DNA from: Pseudactinotalea terrae
GTDB taxonomy: Bacteria > Actinomycetota > Actinomycetes > Actinomycetales > Beutenbergiaceae
Direction of reading: 5' to 3'
Assembly (NCBI RefSeq): GCF_009733845.1
Contig: NZ_WNXZ01000009.1
Coordinates: forward strand, 1 to 64,000
DNA: 64,000 nt
The notes beneath the pieces are model-generated. The model saw only the letters and a program-made list of their open reading frames with translations, made no database searches and had not been told where the DNA came from. This document shows, piece by piece, positions 24,361 through 31,797 of this stretch. Every line of letters begins with the position of its first letter. The first letter of the stretch is position 1. Made by a program: the position numbers and the translations under genes.

Positions 24361-24843
24361 ATGCGGTACGTGCTGGGTGCGCCAGGCGTCGGCAAGACCA
24401 CGGCGCTGCCGTTGCTCCGGGAGCGGCTGCCCGGATGGGTGGTCCTCGACTGGGACTGGTTGATGCCGGCGGTCGAGCGGCTCAGCGGGCGGTCGGTCAG
24501 TCAGCATCAGGAGCTCTGGGCCCCGTACACCGAGCTGGTGCGCTCGGTGGTCGTCAGCCTCGGGTCGGTCCCGGTGCTGCTCACGACCGTGTGCACGCCG
24601 GCGGAGCTCGACCACGCCGCAGCGCGGTGGCCCGAGGGGCAGTGGCTTCTCCTCGACTGCGACGACGAGGAGCGGGGCCGTCGGTTGCGCGACCGAGGCG
24701 AGGCGACGGGCGGTGTGGCGCAGGCGCTGAAGGATGCGGCGGAGTACCGCTCGCTGGGACTGGCCCGCGTCGACACGAGCGGTCGCCCGGTCGCGGACGT
24801 CGTCGAGGCCATCGCGCAATGGGCGACCGCCTCGACGTCCTGA
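24361..24843 (+). CDS. P-loop nucleotide kinase-like protein, 160 aa
   Basis: The N-terminus is a Walker A motif (GAPGVGKTTALPLL), followed by LDWDWLMPAV in the position of a kinase DxD strand and a Leu-rich Walker B-like strand (WLLLDCDDEERGRRL) with an Arg-rich lid region. Short single-domain P-loop proteins of this form phosphorylate nucleotides, sugars or antibiotics; the substrate is not visible. ATG 24361 is chosen; GTG 24355 is two codons earlier. It is divergent from the SMP-30 gene with a 64-bp gap and converges with the HNH gene. Confidence 0.6.
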   Translation: MRYVLGAPGVGKTTALPLLRERLPGWVVLDWDWLMPAVERLSGRSVSQHQELWAPYTELVRSVVVSLGSVPVLLTTVCTPAELDHAAARWPEGQWLLLDCDDEERGRRLRDRGEATGGVAQALKDAAEYRSLGLARVDTSGRPVADVVEAIAQWATASTS

Positions 24844-24869
24844 CCCCGCCGCTGGCAGCAGCCGGATAT

Positions 24870-24895
24870 CCCCGTCTCCTGGTGTGGTGACGGGG
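24870..24895. terminator. Hairpin between convergent genes
   Basis: CCCCGTC and GACGGGG form a perfect 7-bp stem with a 12-base loop, lying between the stops of the P-loop gene and the HNH gene. Confidence 0.45.
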
Positions 24896-24910
24896 TCCGG
24901 GGCGGGTGGT

Positions 24911-26677
24911 TCAGAAGGGTGGTGGGTCGTGGTGGTCGAGAGCGTTCGGGCTCTCGGCCGGGCATGCGGGGTCGGCCGTGTCGGCGGGGTTGAGGGCTTC
25001 GAGCCCGGCGATGGTGTCCCAGCCGGGGATGCCGCGGCGGCGGGCCCGAGTAGCTGCGGTTCCTTGGGGCAGGTGCGCGTCAGCCTCGTCGCCACCGTCA
25101 CTGTCGGCACCGTCGGCACCGTCGTCGGGTCGGTAGCGGGTGCGGTGTCTGGTGAGGTAGTCGATGGTGCCGTCGCGGTTGCGGCGGATGCGGAGCCCGT
25201 GGGGGGTGCGCCACAGGACTGCTCCGTTGGTCAGGATCAGGTAGCGGAACCCGTGGTGGGTCTTGAGGTTGTGGTGGTGCTGGCACAGCAGCCGCAGGTT
25301 CGTGGTCTCGGTGCGGCCGCCGGCGTCGGGGTTGGCGTGGTCGTAGGGTTCTACGTGGTCGTCCTGGCAGTACAGGGCCTTGGCCCGGCAGCCGGGGAAG
25401 ATGCAGGTGCCATCACGCAGCCGGATCTGTTCCTTGATGCGGCCCGGTATCTCGTAGGAGTCGGCCTGCTGGTAGCCGTTCAGGTCCAGCACCGGCCGCA
25501 CCGTGAGCCGGGTGTCGGGATCGGCGCACCAGGACCGGATCGTCTCCGCGGTGATCGCGGCGGCCGTGTTCTCCACCCGCCCCACCCACACCGGCACCCG
25601 CCACCGGTCCTCGTTGGTGCCGCACGCACCGCCCGGTGTGCCCTGGGTGGCATCGTCGCCTGCCGTGCTGTTGCCGCGGCTGATCATGTCGTAGATGGCG
25701 GCATCGGTCAGGTGCACGTAGAGCATGACCTGCCGCTTGGGACGCACCCGAGCACCGCCAGCCCCGCGGCGGCTGACCTGACGTGTCTCACCGGCGTGGT
25801 CGCCGTGGTCGCCATCGAGGTCACGGTCGTGGCTGCTGTCGTCGTCGAGGTGGTGGTCGGCGCCAGTGACGGGTTGGCCTTGGAAGGTCAGGTGCTCGCG
25901 GGCCAGCTCGCCCAGGGCACGGGCGCGGCGCACCGGCAACGGCTCCGACGAACCCCACGCGGCCAGCTGTGCGGCGCTGTGTGAGAGCGCCGCATCCAGA
26001 TCCAACGCATCGGGCAGGTCCACCCAGCCGCTGACCTCGGTCAACCCCGCCAGCGTGGTCTCACCCAGCCGGATCTGCACATCACGCTGCTCGGCCCGCT
26101 GCGCGGCGACCTGCTCGGCCAGCTCGGCGTCATGACGAGCCATCGCGGTCGCGACCAACCCCTCCAGCTGGGCACCGGTGACCCGGTCCGCCACCGGGCC
26201 GATCTCCCGGTCCACGAACGCCGCTGCGAGCTTGGACAACGGCCGGGTGGCCTGCGCGACCCGGCGCGCCCGCCACGGCGTCACCTCACCGGCCACCACC
26301 CGCGCCCACAGCGTCGGCAACCGGAACGCCAGCTCCAACGCCTCCGCCAGCAACCGCTGCGCGCCCTGCGTGCTCATCCCCAACGCGATGCCCAGCTCCG
26401 CCACCGCCGCCCGATCCACATCCGGCACCCCCTCCGCCGTCAGCTCCAGCGCCACCGGCGCCGATCCCTGCGACGTGGCCGCATACCAGGTGGCTGCCTC
26501 CCGACCGAACAACGGCGGATTCAACACCGCCCAGTCCACCGCATCCACCAGCACCTGCACCTCGGCAGCAACCGCCCGCGCCCGCGCCGCCCGCGCCGAC
26601 CCCAGCACCTCATCAGCATCCCGCACCACCGCAGCAGCAGCCGCAGCGGTGCGAGGAACAGTGGCAGTCGTGGTCAT
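24911..26677 (-). CDS. DUF222 / 13E12-type HNH endonuclease
   Basis: 588-aa protein of the REP13E12-like family. The Ala-rich DUF222 helical domain covers about residues 30-330 (VVAGEVTPWRARRVAQ, GWVDLPDALDLDAAL). A linker rich in Asp/His at 280-300 leads to an HNH nuclease domain near 425-475: RLRDGTCIFPGCR, then CQDDHVEPYDHA, TNLRLLCQHHHNLKTHHG. HNH proteins nick or cut DNA using one metal ion; the biological role of this large actinobacterial family is unknown. The start codon lies only 3 bp from a LexA-like box, which fits a leaderless, DNA-damage-induced transcript. Mycobacterial relatives are known LexA targets. Confidence 0.88.
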   Translation of the reverse strand: MTTTATVPRTAAAAAAVVRDADEVLGSARAARARAVAAEVQVLVDAVDWAVLNPPLFGREAATWYAATSQGSAPVALELTAEGVPDVDRAAVAELGIALGMSTQGAQRLLAEALELAFRLPTLWARVVAGEVTPWRARRVAQATRPLSKLAAAFVDREIGPVADRVTGAQLEGLVATAMARHDAELAEQVAAQRAEQRDVQIRLGETTLAGLTEVSGWVDLPDALDLDAALSHSAAQLAAWGSSEPLPVRRARALGELAREHLTFQGQPVTGADHHLDDDSSHDRDLDGDHGDHAGETRQVSRRGAGGARVRPKRQVMLYVHLTDAAIYDMISRGNSTAGDDATQGTPGGACGTNEDRWRVPVWVGRVENTAAAITAETIRSWCADPDTRLTVRPVLDLNGYQQADSYEIPGRIKEQIRLRDGTCIFPGCRAKALYCQDDHVEPYDHANPDAGGRTETTNLRLLCQHHHNLKTHHGFRYLILTNGAVLWRTPHGLRIRRNRDGTIDYLTRHRTRYRPDDGADGADSDGGDEADAHLPQGTAATRARRRGIPGWDTIAGLEALNPADTADPACPAESPNALDHHDPPPF

Positions 26678-26925
26678 GAATCAAACCTATGTTCGACCAC
26701 TGACATCCGGATACGACCGCACCCGAACTCTCTTGACACCCACGTCGCAGCGGCAGCGGCGGTCTGAAGGCTGGCAGTGGTGGTCACAGATCAAACCTAT
26801 GTTCGACCACCGACATTCCAGCCACGACCGCGCCTCAGCGCGCCCGGCAGCTCAGCCGCGTCAGGGTCCACGGCAAACACACGAGGGTGCATGATCATGG
26901 ATCAATCCCATGCTCGACCACCGAC
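26662..26925. repeat. Three imperfect copies of the HNH promoter/5' end, about 110 bp apart
   Basis: The sequence around the HNH start recurs. The core ATCAAACCTATGTTCGACCAC is at 26680-26700, is identical at 26790-26810, and recurs with four changes at 26901-26921. Similarity extends leftward into the first codons (TGGCAGT at 26662 and 26772) and rightward (ACGACCGC). The second copy keeps a perfect copy of the SOS-like box but its start codon is GTG and the frame dies; the third has a decayed box. They look like relics of lost tandem copies of the DUF222-HNH unit. Confidence 0.65.
26681..26696 (-). promoter_or_regulatory. LexA (SOS)-like box at the HNH gene start
   Basis: TCAAAC-CTAT-GTTCGA differs at one position from the actinobacterial SOS box TCGAAC-N4-GTTCGA. 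Read on the reverse strand it contains TAGGTT, a good -10 hexamer about 10 bp before the ATG at 26677, so the transcript is probably leaderless and LexA would block the polymerase directly. Confidence 0.6.
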
Positions 26926-27227
26926 ACCTGTGTCGGAGTGCACGGATGCACGCTGAACGGCCGGCTACCGCTGGGAATCGGTGGCGTGAGGCGGGTCGCG
27001 CGGGCGTGGCCCATCAAGAAGGGCCAGGTGCGCAGCGCCGGGCGGCTGAGTTCCGTACGGCGAGACCAGGGCAGGTTCCGCGGCGCTGCCGTCGTAGTCC
27101 GGCCCTTCCACTACGGCAGTCGTCGATCTGCGCCTGTGAGGGGTGGTCCATCGCCTGACCCAGCGTGGAGCCGCTTGACGGAGGCGGGGGTCGCGCCGAG
27201 TGGCCGGCGGGGAGGGCAACCGGCCGG

Positions 27228-27495
27228 GTGGGAACGTCCAGGTCGACAGCGACGAGGAGGCGCGCAGCACCTTCGCACGCATGACCCAGCTGCTCGCCCC
27301 CCTCTCGGAGTCTTGTGCCAGCTCGTGGCAGAGGCGACGGCGACCGAGGTTCCCGCGCTCCGGCACGGCTGGCTGACGGTTCCCGGCACTGCCGCCCCCG
27401 ACGTCGACCCCCAGTTCTTCTTCGGCTCCGCCATCCTGGTGGCGCCCGTGGTCACCGAAGGAGCGAGCCGCATCGAGGTGACCTTGCCGCCCGAT
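27228..27495 (+). pseudogene. Relic of a GH31 alpha-glucosidase/xylosidase C-terminal region
   Basis: Two frames together give a GH31 C-terminal core. First DEEARSTFARMTQLLAPL; then, after a shift near 27305, CQLVAEATATEVPALRHGWL and DPQFFFGSAILVAPVVTEGA, followed by EVTLPP. The D-x-QF-x-FG-x-x-x-LVAPV motif is the family's C-terminal signature. The catalytic half, the start and the last beta domain are missing. It is a truncated, frameshifted remnant with no function expected, and indicates that a sugar-hydrolase gene once stood beside the catabolic locus to its right. Confidence 0.65.
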
Positions 27496-27575
27496 CCGAT
27501 CGGCATCCCCGGCAGCATTCGTCGAGGTCTCGAACCGTGGGAGTCCACGCCGGTGCGACCGCAGCGTGACCGGCT

Positions 27576-27657
27576 TGCCCATCTGGCACAGAAGTCAACG
27601 CTCGGTCCCGGCAGCGTTGACCACATTGCCCAAACGGCACGATGGTCACGGTTGACC
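27576..27657. repeat. Nested palindromes around one centre plus a fourth dyad
   Basis: TGCC-CATCT-GGCA (27576-27588), GTCAACGCT-N10-AGCGTTGAC (27594-27621) and TGCC-CAAAC-GGCA (27627-27639) share one symmetry centre at 27607.5, so 64 bp form a single imperfect dyad. A further palindrome GGTCA-CGGT-TGACC follows at 27644-27657. The motif GTTGACC is repeated. It resembles a multi-site operator or a mobile-element end. It lies about 110-190 bp beyond the 3' end of the GntR gene. Confidence 0.55.
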
Positions 27658-27762
27658 TGCGGCACGAACGCCGTGCAAGCACAGGCGACCGCCGCCAAGG
27701 TGAGCCGGCGAGATCGCCCCCACTGCCGTCCCCAGCCCCGCGACAGGGCTGAGGGCGCCGGC

Positions 27763-28509
27763 TCAGGCCCGTTTGTCGGAAGGAAGTCGACGGCGTTCCC
27801 ACGACCCGAGGATGTGCTCGTGCATCGCGACGCGCGCGGCCTCGCGGTCACGGGCCGAGATCGCATCGACGATCCGCTGGTGCTCGCCGAGCGTGATCTC
27901 GAAGGCGCGCTCGGGGTCGACGCCGGTGTAGCGGTCGCTGCTCACGGCGTGGGCGATGAGGAAGCGAGCGATGTTCTCCGCGAGGTCGTTCCCGGACAGC
28001 TCCATGACCTCGATGTGGAAGTCGACATCGGCCTGGCGGAAGGCGGTGGAGTCGTGCACCCGTTCGTTCATCGCCTCGAGGCGCCGGTGCAGCCGGGCGC
28101 GGCCATCCTCGTCCACGCTTCCCGCGGCGCCGGCAGCCATGGCCGCCTCGAGCGCGGCGCGAACGATGCTGAGATCCTCGAGCACGCCGAGCGTGCTGTC
28201 GTGGCGGATCATGGCGCTCAGCACCAGCGGGTCGAGCACGTTCCAGCTCGTGAAGGGCGTGACGTGGGTACCGCGGCCTTGCACCACGGTGACCATGCCC
28301 TTCTCCTGCAGTCGTTTCATCGACTCGCGGATCACGGTCCGGCTCACCCCGAACTCGGCGCTGAGCGGCGCCTCGGGCGGTAGCAGGTCGCCGGGGGAGT
28401 ACTCACCTGTGACGATCGACTGGACGAGCTCGTTCAGCACCGTGGTGCCGATCCGGTCGATCGGGCGGCGGGTCCGGGCGGATGTTCCGCCCTCCGCTGG
28501 TTGGGACAT
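27763..28509 (-). CDS. FadR-subfamily GntR transcriptional regulator
   Basis: 248-aa repressor with an N-terminal winged helix (IVTGEYSPGDLLPPEAPLSA, FGVSRTVIRESMKRLQEKGM, VVQGRGTHV at about 30-85) and a C-terminal FCD ligand domain containing metal-binding histidines (DVDFHIEVMELSGN, LGEHQRIVDAI, MHEHI). FadR-type regulators of catabolic loci normally bind the pathway's sugar acid. ATG 28509 is chosen; a TTG three codons earlier is possible and neither has a ribosome site. It is divergent from the enolase-superfamily gene, and the intergenic operator overlaps that gene's -10 box. It most likely represses the 28616-41209 locus. Confidence 0.9.
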   Translation of the reverse strand: MSQPAEGGTSARTRRPIDRIGTTVLNELVQSIVTGEYSPGDLLPPEAPLSAEFGVSRTVIRESMKRLQEKGMVTVVQGRGTHVTPFTSWNVLDPLVLSAMIRHDSTLGVLEDLSIVRAALEAAMAAGAAGSVDEDGRARLHRRLEAMNERVHDSTAFRQADVDFHIEVMELSGNDLAENIARFLIAHAVSSDRYTGVDPERAFEITLGEHQRIVDAISARDREAARVAMHEHILGSWERRRLPSDKRA

Positions 28510-28548
28510 GAGTGCCAATCTATTCAGTCAGCAGCGGAGAGCCGTGGT

Positions 28549-28583
28549 TCGACACCCGCAAAGAACAGACATATGATGTATGT
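28549..28583 (+). promoter_or_regulatory. Promoter with overlapping GntR-type operator
   Basis: TCGACA (28549-28554), a 17-bp spacer and TATGAT (28572-28577) form a strong promoter for the catabolic operon. The palindrome ACATA-TGATG-TATGT (28569-28583) sits on the -10 box and on the expected transcription start, an ideal place for the divergently encoded FadR-type repressor. Confidence 0.65.
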
Positions 28584-28615
28584 TCATCCATGATGGTCTC
28601 ACTTTCGAGGGCGAC

Positions 28616-29770
28616 ATGAGGATCACTGGATACCGCACACTGCGCACGGTCCATGACTGGGGGCGACCCGTTGGCGACGTCAACGGCTACATCGCCTCCG
28701 GCCTGACAGACGTGCCCGTCGTCATCCTCGAGACCGACGAGGGTATCGAGGGCATCGGGATGGGCTCGCACGCCGACCTCGACCGGCTCTTCCCCGCGCT
28801 CGAGGGTCGCGACCCGCGAGCGGTGTCGACCCTGTACGACGCGATGCTCGCCCGCGTGTTCAAGTCCTCCCACGGCGGCGCGACGTTCGGCGGCGTCGGC
28901 ACGTTCGACACGGCGCTGTGGGACATCAAGGCGAAGGCCGCCGGCGAGCCCTTGTGGCGGCTGCTCGGCGCCGGTGACCGGTTCGTGCACGGGTACGCCT
29001 CGGGCCTCGACGCCGCACTCACCGACGACCAGCTCACCACGCTGTACCGCCGCTTCGCCGAGCGTGGCTTCACCGCCGCCAAGCTGAAGGGTGGCCGCAA
29101 CGTGGCCACCGACCTGCGGCGGTTCGGCATCGTCACCGAGCTGCTGTCGGTCAACGACACCGCGCCCGCGCTGATGCTCGATGCGAACGAGTCGTGGAAC
29201 CTCAAGCAGGCGGTCCGCTACGTGACGGCGCTCGAGGAAAAGGTCGATCTCACCTGGATCGAGGAGCCGCTGCGCCGCTGGGACGCGCAGGGCCACGCGC
29301 GGCTGAGCGCGGCGATCAGGGCCGCCGTGGCGACCGGCGAGAACCTCACCGGGCTCGAGATGTACCGTCCCCTCCTCGACGCGGGCGGTGCCGACATCGT
29401 GCAGGCCGGCGCTGTCTGGGGAATCACCCACTTCCTGCGGGTCGCCGTCACCGCCCACAGCCGGGACCTGCCCGTCAGCCCGGTCGGGCTGACGGCGAAC
29501 CACGCGGTCACGGCAGCGGCCGCCGCCGTGCCGAACCACCTCTCCGCCGAGGTGCAGGACCTCGGGTCCCCGTTCGGGCTCACGCTCGATCAGGAGTTCG
29601 CCGACGGCGGTGTGGTGCTGGGCGACCGCCCCGGCGTGGGAATCGCTGTCGACGAGGTCGCGATCGACGGCGCGCAGGCCTCGGGCACCTGGCAGGAACC
29701 CGCGGGGCCGCACGTGCGCTCACCGCGCAGCGGCCTCCGCCTGGTCGATCACGGTCACTGGGAGGACTGA
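28616..29770 (+). CDS. Mandelate racemase/muconate-lactonizing enolase-superfamily dehydratase
   Basis: 384-aa TIM-barrel enzyme. Enolase-superfamily marks are present: GGVGTFDTALWDIKAKAAGE, catalytic Lys region AAKLKGGRN (about 155), metal ligands in LMLDANESW (about 188), WIEEPL (about 217) and ATGENLTG (about 241), and a late His-containing strand region. The family removes a proton alpha to a carboxylate and usually dehydrates sugar acids such as fuconate, galactarate, rhamnonate or gluconate. The start is the ATG at 28616 downstream of a strong promoter; an earlier in-frame ATG (28580) lies inside the operator. It is the first gene of the long operon. Confidence 0.88.
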   Translation: MRITGYRTLRTVHDWGRPVGDVNGYIASGLTDVPVVILETDEGIEGIGMGSHADLDRLFPALEGRDPRAVSTLYDAMLARVFKSSHGGATFGGVGTFDTALWDIKAKAAGEPLWRLLGAGDRFVHGYASGLDAALTDDQLTTLYRRFAERGFTAAKLKGGRNVATDLRRFGIVTELLSVNDTAPALMLDANESWNLKQAVRYVTALEEKVDLTWIEEPLRRWDAQGHARLSAAIRAAVATGENLTGLEMYRPLLDAGGADIVQAGAVWGITHFLRVAVTAHSRDLPVSPVGLTANHAVTAAAAAVPNHLSAEVQDLGSPFGLTLDQEFADGGVVLGDRPGVGIAVDEVAIDGAQASGTWQEPAGPHVRSPRSGLRLVDHGHWED

Positions 29771-29771
29771 G

Positions 29772-30731
29772 ATGGAGATCCGGCCGGGCCTGCACCGCAT
29801 CCAGGCGCCGCTCGGGGAGCGGTTCATCGCGATGTACCTGCTCACCGGGCCGGAAGGTGCGCTGCTCTTCGACACCGGCGTGGCCGAGTCGGTCCGGAGC
29901 ACGCTGCTGCCCTACCTGAGCGGCATCGGGTTCGATCCCGCCGACCTGCGCTGGGTGATCAGCTCGCACTGCGACTTCGACCACACGGGCGGGAACGCGG
30001 CTCTGCGCGAGGTCGCGCCGAACGTCCAGCTGCTTGCCGGCCGCGCCGACGTGCCGATGACCGAGGACGTCGAGCTGCTCATCAGCGGCCGCTACGGCGA
30101 GTTCGCCGAGCGCGACGGTTTCGACGACCCGCCCGAGACCACCGCCGAGGTGCGGCGCGCCACCGGGCTGGTGGGCGTCGATCGTGCGCTCGACGGCGGT
30201 GAGCGGCTCGATCTGGGCGGCGGCCGCGTCGTCGAGGTGCTCGCCGCCCCGGGGCATTCGCCCGGTCACCTCGCGCTCTGGGACCCCAGCAACCGGGCCC
30301 TCGTGATCTCCGACGCCGTCCTCGGGGAGACCGTCCCGTTCGCCGACGGCGCACCGGCCTTCCCGCCGACCTATCGGGACACGCCTGCCTACGTCGAGAC
30401 GATCCGCCGGCTCGGCTCTTACGACGCCGAGCTGCTCCTCACCGCGCACTACCCGGTGTACGAGGGTGACGACGTGGCCGCGTTCCTCGATGCCTCGCTC
30501 GCCTATACCGAGCTGATCGACCGCGTGATCACCAAGGAGCTGGAGCAGGGGCAGGAGCTCACCTCGCTCGAGCTGATCCGCGGCATCACCGCCGACCTCG
30601 GGCCGTGGGGTCCGGGCGCCGCGGAGTACCTGATCTTCCCGGTCACGGGCAACCTCGAGCGCCTGGTCGCCCAGGGCAAGGTCGTCGAGGGCGAACGCGA
30701 CGGGACGCGCACCTGGCGGTGGCTCGCATGA
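29772..30731 (+). CDS. Metallo-beta-lactamase-fold hydrolase, HxDxDH variant
   Basis: 319-aa MBL-fold protein with LLFDTGVAE, the metal motif SSHCDFDHTGGN (about residue 58), APGHSPGHLALWD and LLTAHYP as the later His ligands. The usual H-x-H-x-D-H reads H-x-D-x-D-H here, so one zinc ligand is changed. Such variants exist but differ in metal content or chemistry from lactamase or glyoxalase II types. A C-terminal helical part with a DNA-binding-like end (LERLVAQGKVVEGERDG) resembles the winged helix of LACTB2-like proteins. It begins 1 bp after the enolase stop and overlaps the next gene by 4 bp; lactone or thioester hydrolysis in this pathway is inferred. Confidence 0.82.
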   Translation: MEIRPGLHRIQAPLGERFIAMYLLTGPEGALLFDTGVAESVRSTLLPYLSGIGFDPADLRWVISSHCDFDHTGGNAALREVAPNVQLLAGRADVPMTEDVELLISGRYGEFAERDGFDDPPETTAEVRRATGLVGVDRALDGGERLDLGGGRVVEVLAAPGHSPGHLALWDPSNRALVISDAVLGETVPFADGAPAFPPTYRDTPAYVETIRRLGSYDAELLLTAHYPVYEGDDVAAFLDASLAYTELIDRVITKELEQGQELTSLELIRGITADLGPWGPGAAEYLIFPVTGNLERLVAQGKVVEGERDGTRTWRWLA

Positions 30732-31777
30732 GCCGCGTCCGGCTCGGCGCCATCGGTGCCGGTTGGTGGGCGACCAGCAACCACTTCCCGCTGTTCGCGG
30801 CGCACGACGACGTCGAGCTCGTGGGCGTGTGCAGCAAGGGCCCCGGGCTCGAGGCGATCCGCGACCAGTTCGGCTTCACCTTCGCCACCGAGGACAGCGA
30901 CGAGCTCCTCGCCGCCGACATCGACGCCGTCGTGATCTCCACGCCGCACGACCTGCACCACCCGCTCGCCGCGCAGGCGCTGGAGCGCGGCCTGCACGTG
31001 CTGTGCGAGAAGCCGATGACCCTGCGCGCCGACGAGGCGTGGGACCTCGCCACGCGCGCCGAGAGGGCAGGCACGGTGTTCCTGGTGCCGTACGGCTGGA
31101 ACTACAAACCCTTCACCGTCGCAGCGAGGCGGATGCTCGAGGCGGGCGGCGTCGGTCAGATCCAGTACGCGATGTGCCACATGGCCTCGCCCACCCGTGG
31201 CCTGTTCGGCAGCGACCCGACGCACATGCTCGAGCGCTGGAGCTCGGAGGTGGCGCCCGACCCCACCACGTGGTCCAGCCCCGCTCGCGGCGGCGGCTAC
31301 GCGCACGGTCAGGTGACGCACTCCTCGGCGCTGCTGTTCTGGCTGACAGGTCTGCGCGCCGCCTCGGTGGCGGGCCGGGTCAGCACGGCGGGCGCGCCCG
31401 TGGACCTGTTCGACGCCGGCGTCATCCGCTTCGAGGGCGGTGCCCTCGGCACGCTCTCGGGAGCCGCGACCCTCGCCGACGGCGACAGTTACCAGGTGGA
31501 CATCCGCCTCTTCGGCACCGAGGGCGTGCTGATGCTCGACGTCGAGCGGGAGCGGGTCACGCTCAGCCGCTACGACGGCACGCGCCAGGAGGTCGAGATC
31601 GCACCCGGCGAGGGCGAGTACGAGTGTCTTGTCCCGCCGTCGCGCTTCATCGACCTCATCACCGGTGCCAGCACCGAGAACAACTCCGACGCAGAAGTCG
31701 CCGCGCGATCGGTCGAGCTGATCGACGCGTTGCTGCGCTCATCGGCGGCTGGCGGCGTCGACACACCCGTGCACTGA
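30728..31777 (+). CDS. Gfo/Idh/MocA-family oxidoreductase
   Basis: 349-aa NAD(P)-dependent oxidoreductase. The Rossmann motif is RLGAIGAGWWATSNHFP at the N-terminus, followed by the family signature VISTPHDLHHPLAAQALERG and HVLCEKPMTL (the EKP motif with the catalytic Lys, about residue 95). The C-terminal alpha/beta domain (GGALGTLSGAATL, VDIRLFGTEG) follows. Members oxidise or reduce sugar hydroxyls, inositols or sugar acids. It starts inside the stop of the MBL gene (ATGA) and precedes the CoA-transferase by 20 bp, so it belongs to the same transcript. Confidence 0.9.
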   Translation: MSRVRLGAIGAGWWATSNHFPLFAAHDDVELVGVCSKGPGLEAIRDQFGFTFATEDSDELLAADIDAVVISTPHDLHHPLAAQALERGLHVLCEKPMTLRADEAWDLATRAERAGTVFLVPYGWNYKPFTVAARRMLEAGGVGQIQYAMCHMASPTRGLFGSDPTHMLERWSSEVAPDPTTWSSPARGGGYAHGQVTHSSALLFWLTGLRAASVAGRVSTAGAPVDLFDAGVIRFEGGALGTLSGAATLADGDSYQVDIRLFGTEGVLMLDVERERVTLSRYDGTRQEVEIAPGEGEYECLVPPSRFIDLITGASTENNSDAEVAARSVELIDALLRSSAAGGVDTPVH

Positions 31778-31797
31778 GACCCCACTCGAAGGAACCC

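Larger units (their letters stand above)
26926..27762. other. Gene-poor scar region
   Basis: About 840 bp with no intact gene. It contains a frameshifted GH31 remnant and a nested palindrome. Long open frames here lack family signatures or are shadows created by high GC content. 26926-27227 shows nothing I recognise. Confidence 0.5.

Noticed and set aside
26887-28383. 498-aa open frame on the + strand
   Set aside because: It runs antisense through the clear GntR gene and only its middle matches GH31; the rest is GC-driven open frame without signatures.
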